Assembly (NCBI GenBank): GCA_031549725.1
Contig: JAVBPH010000069.1
Coordinates: 1-64,000, forward strand
Origin: UBA937 sp031549725
GTDB lineage: Bacteria; Spirochaetota; Spirochaetia; Treponematales; Breznakiellaceae
Length of the DNA: 64,000 nucleotides
Direction: 5' to 3'
Shown: positions 53,471-61,603 of the stretch, piece by piece
Position numbering within the stretch: the stretch's first letter is position 1
Layout of the letters: each line of letters opens with the position of its first letter
Program-made: the position numbers and the translations under genes
The notes under the pieces: generated by a model
What the model saw: only the letters and a program-made list of their open reading frames with translations
What the model was told of the DNA's origin: nothing
Database searches by the model: none

Positions 53471-54622
53471 CTATTTATTAGAAGTTGAAATGTTCGTACG
53501 GTATCTCTCAACCTCCCAATTGTTGATAAAATCAATCTGATTCCTGGGCATGAATTGAACCCCGCCAAAGGCTTCCGCATACACCGCAACCTTTATGGCA
53601 TCAGAAAAAAGATCCAGGGCAAGTCCTGCAGCTTTTTCTCCTGTCCCGATTCCGAAAACACCTACCCCCTGGACAGCTGCGATTTTCGGAGGACGGCCTG
53701 TGTCTTTGATATGATGATCCCAGGCGGCCCGGATATCCGTAAAAATCCGTTCAGAATTTTCTGCATCGGTCTCAACAAAGAGGGGATCGCTTCCGGCATA
53801 TACAATGTGATCCGGTGTTAATGCGGATGATACCGGGAAGAATGCTGAGGGTCCCTGGACTACCGGAACTATTCCGGCGTTTCTCCGGAACAGCACCGTC
53901 CGTTTTCCGCCGTTGGAAGCCTCCGCAAGTTTTTCCAGGACAGGGATAATCCTACCGGAAACTCCCCAGCTTGATTGTTCCCCGGATACATCGGGTTTGT
54001 ATTTAATATATGATCCAAGCCGTTCTATTATGTGGCTGTATATTTCCTTAATATCTTCAACCCGGTTTGCCCCGACAAACACCCCATGATTCTGGAGCAA
54101 AATAATAGAAGGGGGCTGTCCCTTTTGTGCGGTATAATCCGCCATGGCCTGTTTTACCGTCAGGGAAAGAATATAACCGGGATTCACCGAAGGAATCCAA
54201 AGGGTCTTCCCGGAAAAAATTTTTTCCGCCGCGGCTGCACCTTCCCGGGAACAGGTAAGCCCATTAATCAGGGCCGGATGGGTATGTACCACGTATTCAA
54301 AGGGAAGCAGGTCATGGAGAAGGGTCTCCACGCTGGGCCGTTTGTGTTCTTCCCCGGGTTTTTTAGCAGCCATCATGTCTTCCAGGACCGCACTTTCCCG
54401 TTCATCCGGATTGCCGGGATAATCCTTTTCCCAGATTTTTGCCAGGGCTTCCCGGTCCATCCTGACAAAAGTTTCGGGAGTACAATCCGCCAGGGAAGTT
54501 CCCGACCCTTTAATGTACAGGGTGGTATTATCCTTGAAGGAGGTATTACCGCCCCCGGCAATAATGTATTCGGGATTTGATCCGTAATATCTTGAAATCT
54601 CAACTAGGTCTTCTATACTCAT
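53471..54622 (-). CDS. rhaD: Class II rhamnulose-1-phosphate aldolase
   Basis: A 383-residue zinc-dependent class II aldolase/adducin-family enzyme, predicted to cleave L-rhamnulose-1-phosphate to DHAP and L-lactaldehyde. The phosphate site is AGGGNTSFKD near residue 27; zinc His are in VVHTHPALINGL (about 110-120) and LLQNHGVFVG (about 185). It is longer than E. coli RhaD (~274 residues) and closer to the aldolase half of the fused aldolase/lactaldehyde-dehydrogenase enzymes. The ATG at 54622 is preferred because the upstream GTG sits almost on the AGGAAG ribosome site. A family A repeat lies just upstream. Confidence 0.85.
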   Translation of the reverse strand: MSIEDLVEISRYYGSNPEYIIAGGGNTSFKDNTTLYIKGSGTSLADCTPETFVRMDREALAKIWEKDYPGNPDERESAVLEDMMAAKKPGEEHKRPSVETLLHDLLPFEYVVHTHPALINGLTCSREGAAAAEKIFSGKTLWIPSVNPGYILSLTVKQAMADYTAQKGQPPSIILLQNHGVFVGANRVEDIKEIYSHIIERLGSYIKYKPDVSGEQSSWGVSGRIIPVLEKLAEASNGGKRTVLFRRNAGIVPVVQGPSAFFPVSSALTPDHIVYAGSDPLFVETDAENSERIFTDIRAAWDHHIKDTGRPPKIAAVQGVGVFGIGTGEKAAGLALDLFSDAIKVAVYAEAFGGVQFMPRNQIDFINNWEVERYRTNISTSNK

Positions 54623-54643
54623 AATCCGGAACACTTCCTTTTA

Positions 54644-54779
54644 TTCGCAGGCGGGTTTAATACTCCGCTCTTTAGGACGCTTCTTTGAAGCAACAAAGAA
54701 ATTGTTGTGCGGGGTATGAAACCCGCATAAAATCCTTACCTTGCAGAACCAGCATACCCGCTGCTTTCGGCGGGGTTGT
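54644..54779 (+). repeat. Family A intergenic element (copy 3)
   Basis: GCGGGTTTAATACTCCGC (54651-54668) pairs with GCGGGGTATGAAACCCGC (54709-54726). The loop CTTTGAAGCAACAAAG and tail CTTACCTTGCAGAACCA match copy 1. A further GC-rich hairpin (CCCGCC/GGCGGG, about 54787-54805) follows. It lies between rhaM and rhaD. Confidence 0.75.
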
Positions 54780-54811
54780 TGATTCCCGCCCCTTTAAGGC
54801 GGGGGTTTTAA

Positions 54812-55126
54812 TTAGTCCAGATGGAACATTTCTATTAAGGGATCACTCACCGGAGATTCATCCGGGTTGGTATCCATAAGATCCTTCATGGAGTGCCACC
54901 ATTTTTTTACTATTTCTTTTTCCGCCAGGCTTCCGTCGGTGGCATCCTCCGCCAGGTATTGAAAGGCAAAAAGAGTATTTGTTTTTGAGTCAAGATAAAT
55001 GGAATAGTTTGACACACCGGCTTTCCGGAGTTCTGCTTTAAGTTCCGGCCATATTTCATCGTGCCGTTTTTTGTATTCCCTTTCGCATCCCGGTTTTAAG
55101 CGCATGGCAAAGGCATTCCGTTTCAT
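54812..55126 (-). CDS. rhaM: L-rhamnose mutarotase
   Basis: A 104-residue cytoplasmic enzyme interconverting alpha- and beta-L-rhamnose so that transport and isomerisation match. It starts with the family pattern RNAFAMRLKPGCEREYKKRHDEIWPEL, including the conserved His, and continues with NYSIYLDSKTNTLFAF and KKWWHSMKDLMDTN. Normal RhaM length. GGGAG lies six bases before the ATG. It is flanked on both sides by intergenic repeats within the rhamnose gene run. Confidence 0.93.
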   Translation of the reverse strand: MKRNAFAMRLKPGCEREYKKRHDEIWPELKAELRKAGVSNYSIYLDSKTNTLFAFQYLAEDATDGSLAEKEIVKKWWHSMKDLMDTNPDESPVSDPLIEMFHLD

Positions 55127-55203
55127 CGTTTTCTCCCGAAGGAGGGCAGGGCCCCTCCGGAACCGGATAATTCCAGCTCCGGAAAGTACCTCCTCCCAAA
55201 ATC

Positions 55204-55332
55204 CTAGGTCATAGGAACCTATTTCAAAACCTGGTTGATTTTGAAATAGGTCTTATAGAAAGCATAACCAAAACACTTTCTACACTACATCTTATGAAGT
55301 GATTCCAAAATCTGATATTTTGAAATCACCTC
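55204..55332 (+). repeat. Family C three-stem element (copy 4)
   Basis: Starts at CTAG. Stems: AACCTATTTCAAAA with its complement (loop CCTGGTTGA); ATAGAAAG/CTTTCTAC (one wobble); then ACATCTTATG; then GTGATTCCAAAAT/ATTTTGAAATCAC. The stems differ from copies 1 and 3 yet remain paired. It lies between rhaS and rhaM. Confidence 0.75.
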
Positions 55333-55342
55333 TTTGCATTTT

Positions 55343-56368
55343 TTAGTACACGGTCTTCCAGTCGCTGATATTGGCTTTGTCAAATTTAAAGGGAGGCCCA
55401 AGAAGAACTTCGGTGCCGCCGTCGGGGGCGCTCACCACGGTGTAGTTGCCAAGCCTGCCTGCGCTGAAGGAATCGCCGGCTTTACCGGTGATCTTTCCGC
55501 TGGTCAGTGCGGTAGCCACATAGGAACCCAGGTAACCCACATCAATGGGGTTCCAGAGGAACATATAGGGGCATGCGCCGTTGTCAATGTATTCAGCCAT
55601 TTCTGAGGGAAGTCCGAGTCCGGTAAGGAATACCTTGCCCTGGAGTTTGCGGTCGGTGAGAACTTTACCGGCAGCTGCAATCCCTACAGTGGTGGGAGCA
55701 ATGATGCATTTCAGGTTAGGATAGGTTAAAAGCAGAGCTTCGGTTTCGGAAACTGATTTGTCCCGGAGATCGTCCCCGTAGGCAACCTTCACCAGCTTCA
55801 GATTGGCATACTTCGGTTTTGCCAGTTCTTTTTTCATGTAATCAATCCAGAGGTTCTGGTTTGATGCCTGACTGGTAGCTGAAAGAATGGCGATTTCACC
55901 GCTGCCTCCGGTCATGTCATAGGCAGCTTCCACCAGGGTCTGGCCGATTTTTTCCGAGTCAGCCTGGTTGACGTGGGTCATGCGGCTGGCGGGATTTACA
56001 GCAGAGTCCAGGGAGAGTACTTTGATTCCCTGCTTCATTGCTTTGGTAAGAACAGGCTGAAGGGCATCATAATCGTTTGCTGCAACACAAATGGAAGCAA
56101 CTTTCTGTGCAATGAGCTGTTCAATTATCTGGATCTGGGCTTCAGCGGTGGGCAGATCCGGTGAACGGAGAATAGGGGTAAAACCCTGTTCTTTTATTCC
56201 GGTCTCATAGCCGCTTATCTGGCGTTCACCGTAGGGATTCCCGGTGTTCTTGAATACCATAGCGTGCCTTTCACCGCCGCTATCCTTGCTTCCTCCTGCA
56301 AATACCATCGCAGAACCAATGACCGTTAAAGCGAGGAAAAGTACTAATACTTTCTTCATTTTTGTCAT
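55343..56368 (-). CDS. rhaS: Rhamnose ABC transporter substrate-binding protein
   Basis: A 341-residue periplasmic binding protein of the sugar (type I) class. Residues 1-25 are a signal peptide ending MVFAGG; no clear lipobox Cys is present. Segments include FKNTGNPYGERQISGYETG, EQLIAQKVASICVAANDYDAL, SLDSAVNPASRMTHVNQADSE, and PNLKCIIAPTTVGIAAAGKVL, close to rhamnose and AI-2 binding proteins. The mutarotase gene downstream and RhaA/B/D genes favour L-rhamnose. GGAG is eight bases before the ATG. It follows the two permease genes in the same transcript. The symbol here means the transporter protein, not the AraC regulator of E. coli. Confidence 0.87.
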   Translation of the reverse strand: MTKMKKVLVLFLALTVIGSAMVFAGGSKDSGGERHAMVFKNTGNPYGERQISGYETGIKEQGFTPILRSPDLPTAEAQIQIIEQLIAQKVASICVAANDYDALQPVLTKAMKQGIKVLSLDSAVNPASRMTHVNQADSEKIGQTLVEAAYDMTGGSGEIAILSATSQASNQNLWIDYMKKELAKPKYANLKLVKVAYGDDLRDKSVSETEALLLTYPNLKCIIAPTTVGIAAAGKVLTDRKLQGKVFLTGLGLPSEMAEYIDNGACPYMFLWNPIDVGYLGSYVATALTSGKITGKAGDSFSAGRLGNYTVVSAPDGGTEVLLGPPFKFDKANISDWKTVY

Positions 56369-56405
56369 GCTCTTGTCTCCTTTAACATTAAAATTAAAAC
56401 CGTCA

Positions 56406-57404
56406 TCAGACGGATTTTTTTCCTTTTTTCTGCATCTGCTGCAGATTCATGACCAGTACCGATGTTACCAGGAGCAGACCAAGGACGACCAAAATTACCT
56501 GGGCCGATACGTTCACCAATCCCAAACCGTAATTCAAAAAACCGATAATAAATATTGCCAGGATAGGGCCGGCAATTTTACCGGTACCGCCGCTGGTGCT
56601 TACTCCGCCCAGAACCACCATGGCAATTACGTCCAATTCATATCCCTGGGCCACATTAGGTCTGGTACTTCCCATCCGGGAGGTGAGGAATATGGCGGTT
56701 ACCGCGGACATCAATCCTGTCAATAAACTGACGATGATGATGATTTTGCTTGTTTTTATCCCGGAGTACCTGCAGGCCAGGAGGTTGCTTCCCATGCCGT
56801 ATATTTTCCGGCCGAACTCCGTCTTATGAAGGACTAATCCGAAGATTACCGCCACCACCACAAAGGCAATCACGATAAACGGAATAGGTCCCACGTATCC
56901 CCAGGCAAAGAATGAAAACCATGAGGGGAACCCGCCGGATGCCCGGTCTTCCAGGATGACGTATGCAATACCCCGGAATATGGTCATGGTTGACAGGGTA
57001 ACAATCATCGCCGGAAGTTCCCTGAATTTTACCTGGAGCAGTCCGTTGATGACGCCGCAGAGAGTACCAATCCCCAAACCACATATCAATGCCAGGGACA
57101 TGGGGACCCCGGCGTTGAAAATAATCGCCATCATCACCGAAGTGAAGGCTACAATGGCACCAACGGATATATCGATATTCCCCAGGATAATAACCAGCAT
57201 CATTGGGAATACGATAAACGCCTTATCCAGGAAGCTCATGGGAGCATTGATAAAGGTATTTGCATCCAGATAGTAGGGTGACAGAAAACTATTGATGATC
57301 TGGATTACAACAAAAATGAGGAAGAGAAACCATTCCCACTGAAAAAAGAATTCCTTCCATCCCCGGTTTTTTTCAATCGTTAATGTTCTATTACTTATAT
57401 CCAT
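56406..57404 (-). CDS. rhaQ: Rhamnose ABC transporter permease
   Basis: A 332-residue inner-membrane permease of the RbsC/LsrCD type, with about nine or ten hydrophobic helices. The family motif GNIDISVGAIVAFTSV lies near residue 100, and the conserved GGVSTSGGTGKIAGPILA loop near residue 270. It pairs with the permease encoded nine bases upstream in the transcript to form a heterodimeric channel. Naming as RhaQ versus RhaP is by gene order only. Confidence 0.87.
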   Translation of the reverse strand: MDISNRTLTIEKNRGWKEFFFQWEWFLFLIFVVIQIINSFLSPYYLDANTFINAPMSFLDKAFIVFPMMLVIILGNIDISVGAIVAFTSVMMAIIFNAGVPMSLALICGLGIGTLCGVINGLLQVKFRELPAMIVTLSTMTIFRGIAYVILEDRASGGFPSWFSFFAWGYVGPIPFIVIAFVVVAVIFGLVLHKTEFGRKIYGMGSNLLACRYSGIKTSKIIIIVSLLTGLMSAVTAIFLTSRMGSTRPNVAQGYELDVIAMVVLGGVSTSGGTGKIAGPILAIFIIGFLNYGLGLVNVSAQVILVVLGLLLVTSVLVMNLQQMQKKGKKSV

Positions 57405-57413
57405 GACTTACTC

Positions 57414-58409
57414 CTATATAACCCGCCGGCGCAGCATGGTGCGGTCGTTGTTGCGTTTGATAACCACATTGGTAATTACCGCCGCCAGGATAACAAAGCC
57501 CTGGATGGCCTGCTGCCAGAAGGGCGATACATTTATTAGGGGAAGGGCGTTGGCGAGGACACCAAACAGAACTACCCCGAGCAGCAGCCCAAGCACTTTT
57601 CCCCGTCCGCCGGATACGCTGACCCCGCCAAGGACGCAGGCTGCAATAACATTCATTTCATAACCCGCGGCGGTATCACCCTGGGCGGAAGCGAATTTCG
57701 CTACCCAAAGTACACCCGCAAGACCCGCCAATGCGCCCATGAGGACGTATACCAGCCAGGTAATCCTTATCTTGGGAAGGCCAATAACCGCTGCGGCCTC
57801 CGGGTTTGATCCAATAGCATAGATCCTCCGGCCGGTCCGGGAAAAATTGATGAAGTAGTAATATATGATGTAAATAACAATGGCGATCGCCACCAGGTTG
57901 TTTACTCCCAGGAAATTTCCCGTTGCAAGGTTTTTAAACCCAGTGGACATCTGGTATGCACTGACCCATTGTCCCCCGCTTACCAGATAAGTTAGTCCCC
58001 GGATGACATTCATAAGTCCCAGGCTGGCAATGATAGGCAGGATTGAAAACTTTGCCACCAGCATTCCTATTATCGCCCCTGCAACCGCGCCAATTAATGT
58101 TCCTTCCAGAACAAGAATGACCGGTGGTACCCCAGGATAGGCGCTTACCGTCAGGGCTGTTACCATCCCTGAAAAGGCCATGGTTGCCCCTATGGACAGG
58201 TCAATTCCTCCGGTCAAAAGAACCATCATCATACCCACAGAAAGAATACTGAGGATCGCCGTGTTGGTCAGAAGACTCCGGAGATTTCCGATGGTCAGAA
58301 ATTCCTTGTTCCGGAACTGGATCAGAATACCAATGATGATGATAAAAATGAAAAGACCCATTTCCCGGGATCCCTCGGAATTCTTCAGGAGCTTACCTTG
58401 CTCTTTCAT
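57414..58409 (-). CDS. rhaP: Rhamnose ABC transporter permease
   Basis: A 331-residue inner-membrane permease, partner of the next gene. Motifs: TGGIDLSIGATMAFSG and GGVSVSGGRGKVLGLLLG. The start at 58409 is chosen because GGGAG lies five bases upstream. In-frame ATGs at 58439 and 58454 have poor sites, but the first is part of the same duplicated sequence. The start overlaps the end of the ATPase gene by 17 bases, indicating coupled translation. Confidence 0.87.
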   Translation of the reverse strand: MKEQGKLLKNSEGSREMGLFIFIIIIGILIQFRNKEFLTIGNLRSLLTNTAILSILSVGMMMVLLTGGIDLSIGATMAFSGMVTALTVSAYPGVPPVILVLEGTLIGAVAGAIIGMLVAKFSILPIIASLGLMNVIRGLTYLVSGGQWVSAYQMSTGFKNLATGNFLGVNNLVAIAIVIYIIYYYFINFSRTGRRIYAIGSNPEAAAVIGLPKIRITWLVYVLMGALAGLAGVLWVAKFASAQGDTAAGYEMNVIAACVLGGVSVSGGRGKVLGLLLGVVLFGVLANALPLINVSPFWQQAIQGFVILAAVITNVVIKRNNDRTMLRRRVI

Positions 58410-59937
58410 AGGTGCTCCCATTTTGCCTTGCTCTTTCATAAATCGTGTGGTCATCCATAGCCGCCTTAAGAATTATTTCCTGGTTGGCATCCTTGGTATC
58501 AAGGGTAGCCGTAACCCTGCCATCCTTCATTACCACGATCCGGTCACTCATGCCTAAGACTTCGGGCATTTCCGATGAGACCATGATGATCCCATAACCC
58601 ATGGCAACCAGGTCGTTCATGATGCTGTAGATTGAAAACTTCGCACCCACATCTACGCCCTTGGTGGGTTCATCCAGGATGATGATTTTCATATCCGCAG
58701 TAAGCAGTTTTGCCACAATAACCTTTTGCTGGTTTCCCCCGGACAGGGTGGAAACCAGGTCATGAACACTAACTGCCCGGACACCCAGTTTTTCCGAAAG
58801 CTCCTTTGCTTTCAGGTTTTCTTTTTTCTTGTTTATCCACCCCAGGCTGGCAAATTTTTTCAGCGCCGGCAGGGTAATGTTCTTTGCTATTTCCCAGCGG
58901 AGCACCAGTCCCTGCTTAAGCCTGTCCTCCGGAAGATAGCCAATTCCTTCGTTAATTGTCTGGGAAGTCGACAGATGGTCCAGCTCTTTGCCGTCCAGGG
59001 TAATGGTTCCCGAATCATAAGGGCTGATTCCGTAAATGGCTTCACACACTTCGGTTCTGCCTGCACCAACCAGTCCGGTCAGGGCAAGGATTTCCCCTTT
59101 CTTCAAACTAAAACTGACATCCTTGAAATAACCCGCCCTGGAAAGGTCCTCGATATTCAGTATTTCCTTTCCCGGAACCGTATCCCGTTTGGGGAAGAAA
59201 TCCACAATTTCCCTTCCCACCATGGCAACCACAAAATTGTGATTATCCACATCGTATATGTCCCAGGTATTGATGTATTTCCCGTCCCTGAATACGGTGA
59301 CCCGGTCGGCCAGGCGGTACATATCTTCAAAACGGTGGGAAATAAAAATAACCGATACACCTTTCTTTTTCAGGCTTTCGGTGATCCGGTAAAGGTCTTC
59401 GCATTCCCGGTTGGAAAGGGGAGCCGTAGGTTCATCCATGATGATGATCCGGGCATTTGATGAAAGGGCCTTGGCAATTTCTACGATTTGCTGCTGGGCT
59501 ACGGACAGATTCCCCATGATGGTATGGCTGTCAAAATTAGCATCCAGTTGTTTCAGCAAATCCGATGCCTTCTGATGCATGGTCAGCCAGTCAATAGTCC
59601 TTGAAAAGAACCGGGTTTTTTCATGACCCATAAAAATATTTTCCGCCACCGAAAGATCCGGAAAACAGGTAACATGCTGGTAGATGGCGGCGATTCCAAG
59701 ACTCTGGGCATCCAGGGGACTCTTCATTTCCACCTTTTCCCCATCGATAAGGATTTCTCCATCGTCCGGCCTGTATACTCCGGTAATTATTTTTATCAGG
59801 GTCGATTTTCCTGCTCCATTTTCTCCCATGAGGGCATGGATCTCCGCAGGCCTTAACTCAAAGTGTACACCGCTCAGGGCTTTTACACCGGGAAAGGTTT
59901 TTGTAATATTCCGAAGTTCCAGGATATTGTCCGCCAT
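58393..59937 (-). CDS. rhaT: Rhamnose ABC transporter ATP-binding protein
   Basis: A 514-residue protein with two ABC ATPase domains, as in sugar importers with one dual ATPase. Domain 1: Walker A GENGAGKSTLIK, a degenerate signature LSVAQQQ, Walker B IIIMDEP. Domain 2 has a degenerate Walker A-like GLVGAGRTEVCEAI, a normal signature LSGGNQQK, and Walker B IIILDEPTKG. GGAGG precedes the ATG. The C-terminus repeats TIYERAR / STYERAR because of a 30-bp direct repeat. It is the second gene of the run after the isomerase-family gene. Not the unrelated RhaT permease of E. coli. Confidence 0.9.
   Translation of the reverse strand: MADNILELRNITKTFPGVKALSGVHFELRPAEIHALMGENGAGKSTLIKIITGVYRPDDGEILIDGEKVEMKSPLDAQSLGIAAIYQHVTCFPDLSVAENIFMGHEKTRFFSRTIDWLTMHQKASDLLKQLDANFDSHTIMGNLSVAQQQIVEIAKALSSNARIIIMDEPTAPLSNRECEDLYRITESLKKKGVSVIFISHRFEDMYRLADRVTVFRDGKYINTWDIYDVDNHNFVVAMVGREIVDFFPKRDTVPGKEILNIEDLSRAGYFKDVSFSLKKGEILALTGLVGAGRTEVCEAIYGISPYDSGTITLDGKELDHLSTSQTINEGIGYLPEDRLKQGLVLRWEIAKNITLPALKKFASLGWINKKKENLKAKELSEKLGVRAVSVHDLVSTLSGGNQQKVIVAKLLTADMKIIILDEPTKGVDVGAKFSIYSIMNDLVAMGYGIIMVSSEMPEVLGMSDRIVVMKDGRVTATLDTKDANQEIILKAAMDDHTIYERARQNGSTYERAR
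58396..58440. repeat. 15-bp direct repeat with 30-bp period at the rhaT/rhaP junction
   Basis: CCTTGCTCTTTCATA occurs at 58396-58410 and again at 58426-58440. On the coding strand each copy carries an ATG for the permease and a Tyr-Glu-Arg-Ala-Arg codon series for the ATPase tail. Confidence 0.85.
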
Positions 59938-59947
59938 TCTTACCTCC

Positions 59948-61375
59948 TTAACAAATAGTTATGCAATCAATTTTCAGTATCTTTGCCAGTTTTTCAATCT
60001 TTCCTGCTAAGTGGCCTATGCCTATAGCGCAATGATGGGCCGGTCCGGCCTTGGACCAGCGGTTAACAAAATCCCGGGCTGAAATGGGGAAATGGTACCG
60101 GCTGTTGGTATTCCCGATCTTCAGCACCGGCCCTTCCACCGATTCCCCTTCAGCGCAGAGGAGGAACGTGGATCCCCCCGGTCCCTGGACAACCGCCAGG
60201 AGTGTCACCGGCCCCTGCCGGACGCTCATCTGGATGGAAAGACCCTTCCCGGGTTTTCCATGGTACACCGGCAGCGGGACCAGTCCCACTTCTCCCCCGG
60301 CAATAGCCGGGTGGGCAGGGCCATCATGTCCCCAGAGCACCACATCCGCGGGAAAATCCATGGCATAAAATTCCGAGAAGGATCCTCCGGCACCAAAACA
60401 ATCCATGATCTTCATGGCCATCACATTCTTAACTTCACATTCTCCGGCTACAGGAACATGGTGCGCCGTGAGCAGGGTATTCCCGGGAATAAGGGATGTG
60501 ACAATGTTTTCATGCCCGTTATCTTCCCGGCCTTCGTAGTAATACGCCAGGGCACCCAGCCGCAGATCTTCCACCAGGGTATCCATGGCGCAGGATGTCT
60601 GGGCGGCCCGGTTCAATTCATATTCACCGCATCCGGGATTTACCGTAAACTCCGCATTAAACTGTTCCAGCTTTTCCCGGATTTTTTTATCCTGGATATG
60701 GTCCCGGATAACCTTAACCTGGTCCATTTCGATGAATTCAAAATGGCTTCCGAATACCCCTGCCAGACGGGTCACATCGGTGTACACATCCAGCATGCCG
60801 TTGTAGTAATGACCTAGTATGCCCACCCGGGTGTCCCGGATAATTGACCGGACCCGGATTGCCTCACACCAGTCCCGGATTTCATTCCAGGATAATTCTT
60901 CCTCAAGCCATCCGGTAATAATATCATACTGTATTCCGGCGGTGTTGAAGACATTTGCAATTTCAGGAACCGAACAAGCCTGGCAGTGGGCAAGCCATTC
61001 CCCGGTCATAAGACCCCGGTCACCCAGGGAATTAAAATGGTCATAATCTATGGCCGGTACAGGCTGGAGATTAAGGATCACCACCGGTATCTGTAATCCC
61101 TGGACCACCGGGAGAACCGTATGGGACAGGGCGTAGGTGGAGATATAAATAAAAATCCCATCCACCCTTTTTTCCCGGAATAATTTTGCGGTATCCCTGG
61201 CTTTGTCGGGATCATCCACCAGACCCGCGTCAACAACTTCAATCTCCGGTGCTGATAGCCTTTCAGCAATGATCCGCTGATATCCCAGAAGGCGTTCTTT
61301 CAGCCCCCGGAACTGATTCCAGTAGGTATTGAGCCCTATACCGAGTAAACCAATTTTGACGGTACCTCCGGACAT
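59948..61375 (-). CDS. L-arabinose/L-fucose isomerase-family protein
   Basis: A 475-residue protein of the AraA/FucI-type fold. It begins with a Rossmann-like domain (KIGLLGIGLNTYWNQF). FNTAGIQYDIITGW, GEYELNRAAQTSCAMDTL and ALAYYYEG follow; likely metal ligands lie in GREDNGHENI and the later HHVPVAGECEVKN and HHCAIGIGH, but the exact Glu/His set is uncertain. It may isomerise L-rhamnose or a related L-sugar; since a true RhaA is in the same run, a second substrate such as L-fucose or L-arabinose is possible. It is the first gene of the run facing the AraC regulator. The start at 61375 is chosen from homology; earlier ATGs at 61405 and 61414 are possible. Confidence 0.75.
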   Translation of the reverse strand: MSGGTVKIGLLGIGLNTYWNQFRGLKERLLGYQRIIAERLSAPEIEVVDAGLVDDPDKARDTAKLFREKRVDGIFIYISTYALSHTVLPVVQGLQIPVVILNLQPVPAIDYDHFNSLGDRGLMTGEWLAHCQACSVPEIANVFNTAGIQYDIITGWLEEELSWNEIRDWCEAIRVRSIIRDTRVGILGHYYNGMLDVYTDVTRLAGVFGSHFEFIEMDQVKVIRDHIQDKKIREKLEQFNAEFTVNPGCGEYELNRAAQTSCAMDTLVEDLRLGALAYYYEGREDNGHENIVTSLIPGNTLLTAHHVPVAGECEVKNVMAMKIMDCFGAGGSFSEFYAMDFPADVVLWGHDGPAHPAIAGGEVGLVPLPVYHGKPGKGLSIQMSVRQGPVTLLAVVQGPGGSTFLLCAEGESVEGPVLKIGNTNSRYHFPISARDFVNRWSKAGPAHHCAIGIGHLAGKIEKLAKILKIDCITIC

Positions 61376-61522
61376 TTCATTTTGTCCGTTTTTAATTCCC
61401 TGCATGGGTAACATTGTCACCCTGTTTTTTTCTGACGTGAATGGACATTTCTATCGATGAGATGGAAAAAAGCCGTGGATATATTTTCTGAAATTTTGGA
61501 TATATAGATGTATTTAATCAGA

Positions 61523-61547
61523 TAATTATTTGTCTGATAAATAATTA
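61523..61547. promoter_or_regulatory. Inverted repeat in the AraC/isomerase divergent region
   Basis: TAATTATTT (61523-61531), a seven-base spacer, then its exact complement AAATAATTA (61539-61547). It lies between the divergent isomerase and AraC genes and is a candidate operator, although AraC proteins more often use direct repeats. Confidence 0.4.
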
Positions 61548-61580
61548 AGAAAACACTTACCGGTATGTAAAAACCTATGG

Positions 61581-61586
61581 TATAAT
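61581..61586 (+). promoter_or_regulatory. -10 TATAAT for the AraC gene
   Basis: A perfect TATAAT lies 18 bases before the TTG start. The -35 is weak, which fits an activator-dependent or extended promoter. With so short a leader, the GGAG ribosome site at 61593-61596 lies just downstream. Confidence 0.4.
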
Positions 61587-61603
61587 TATTTCAGGAGAAC
61601 CCC

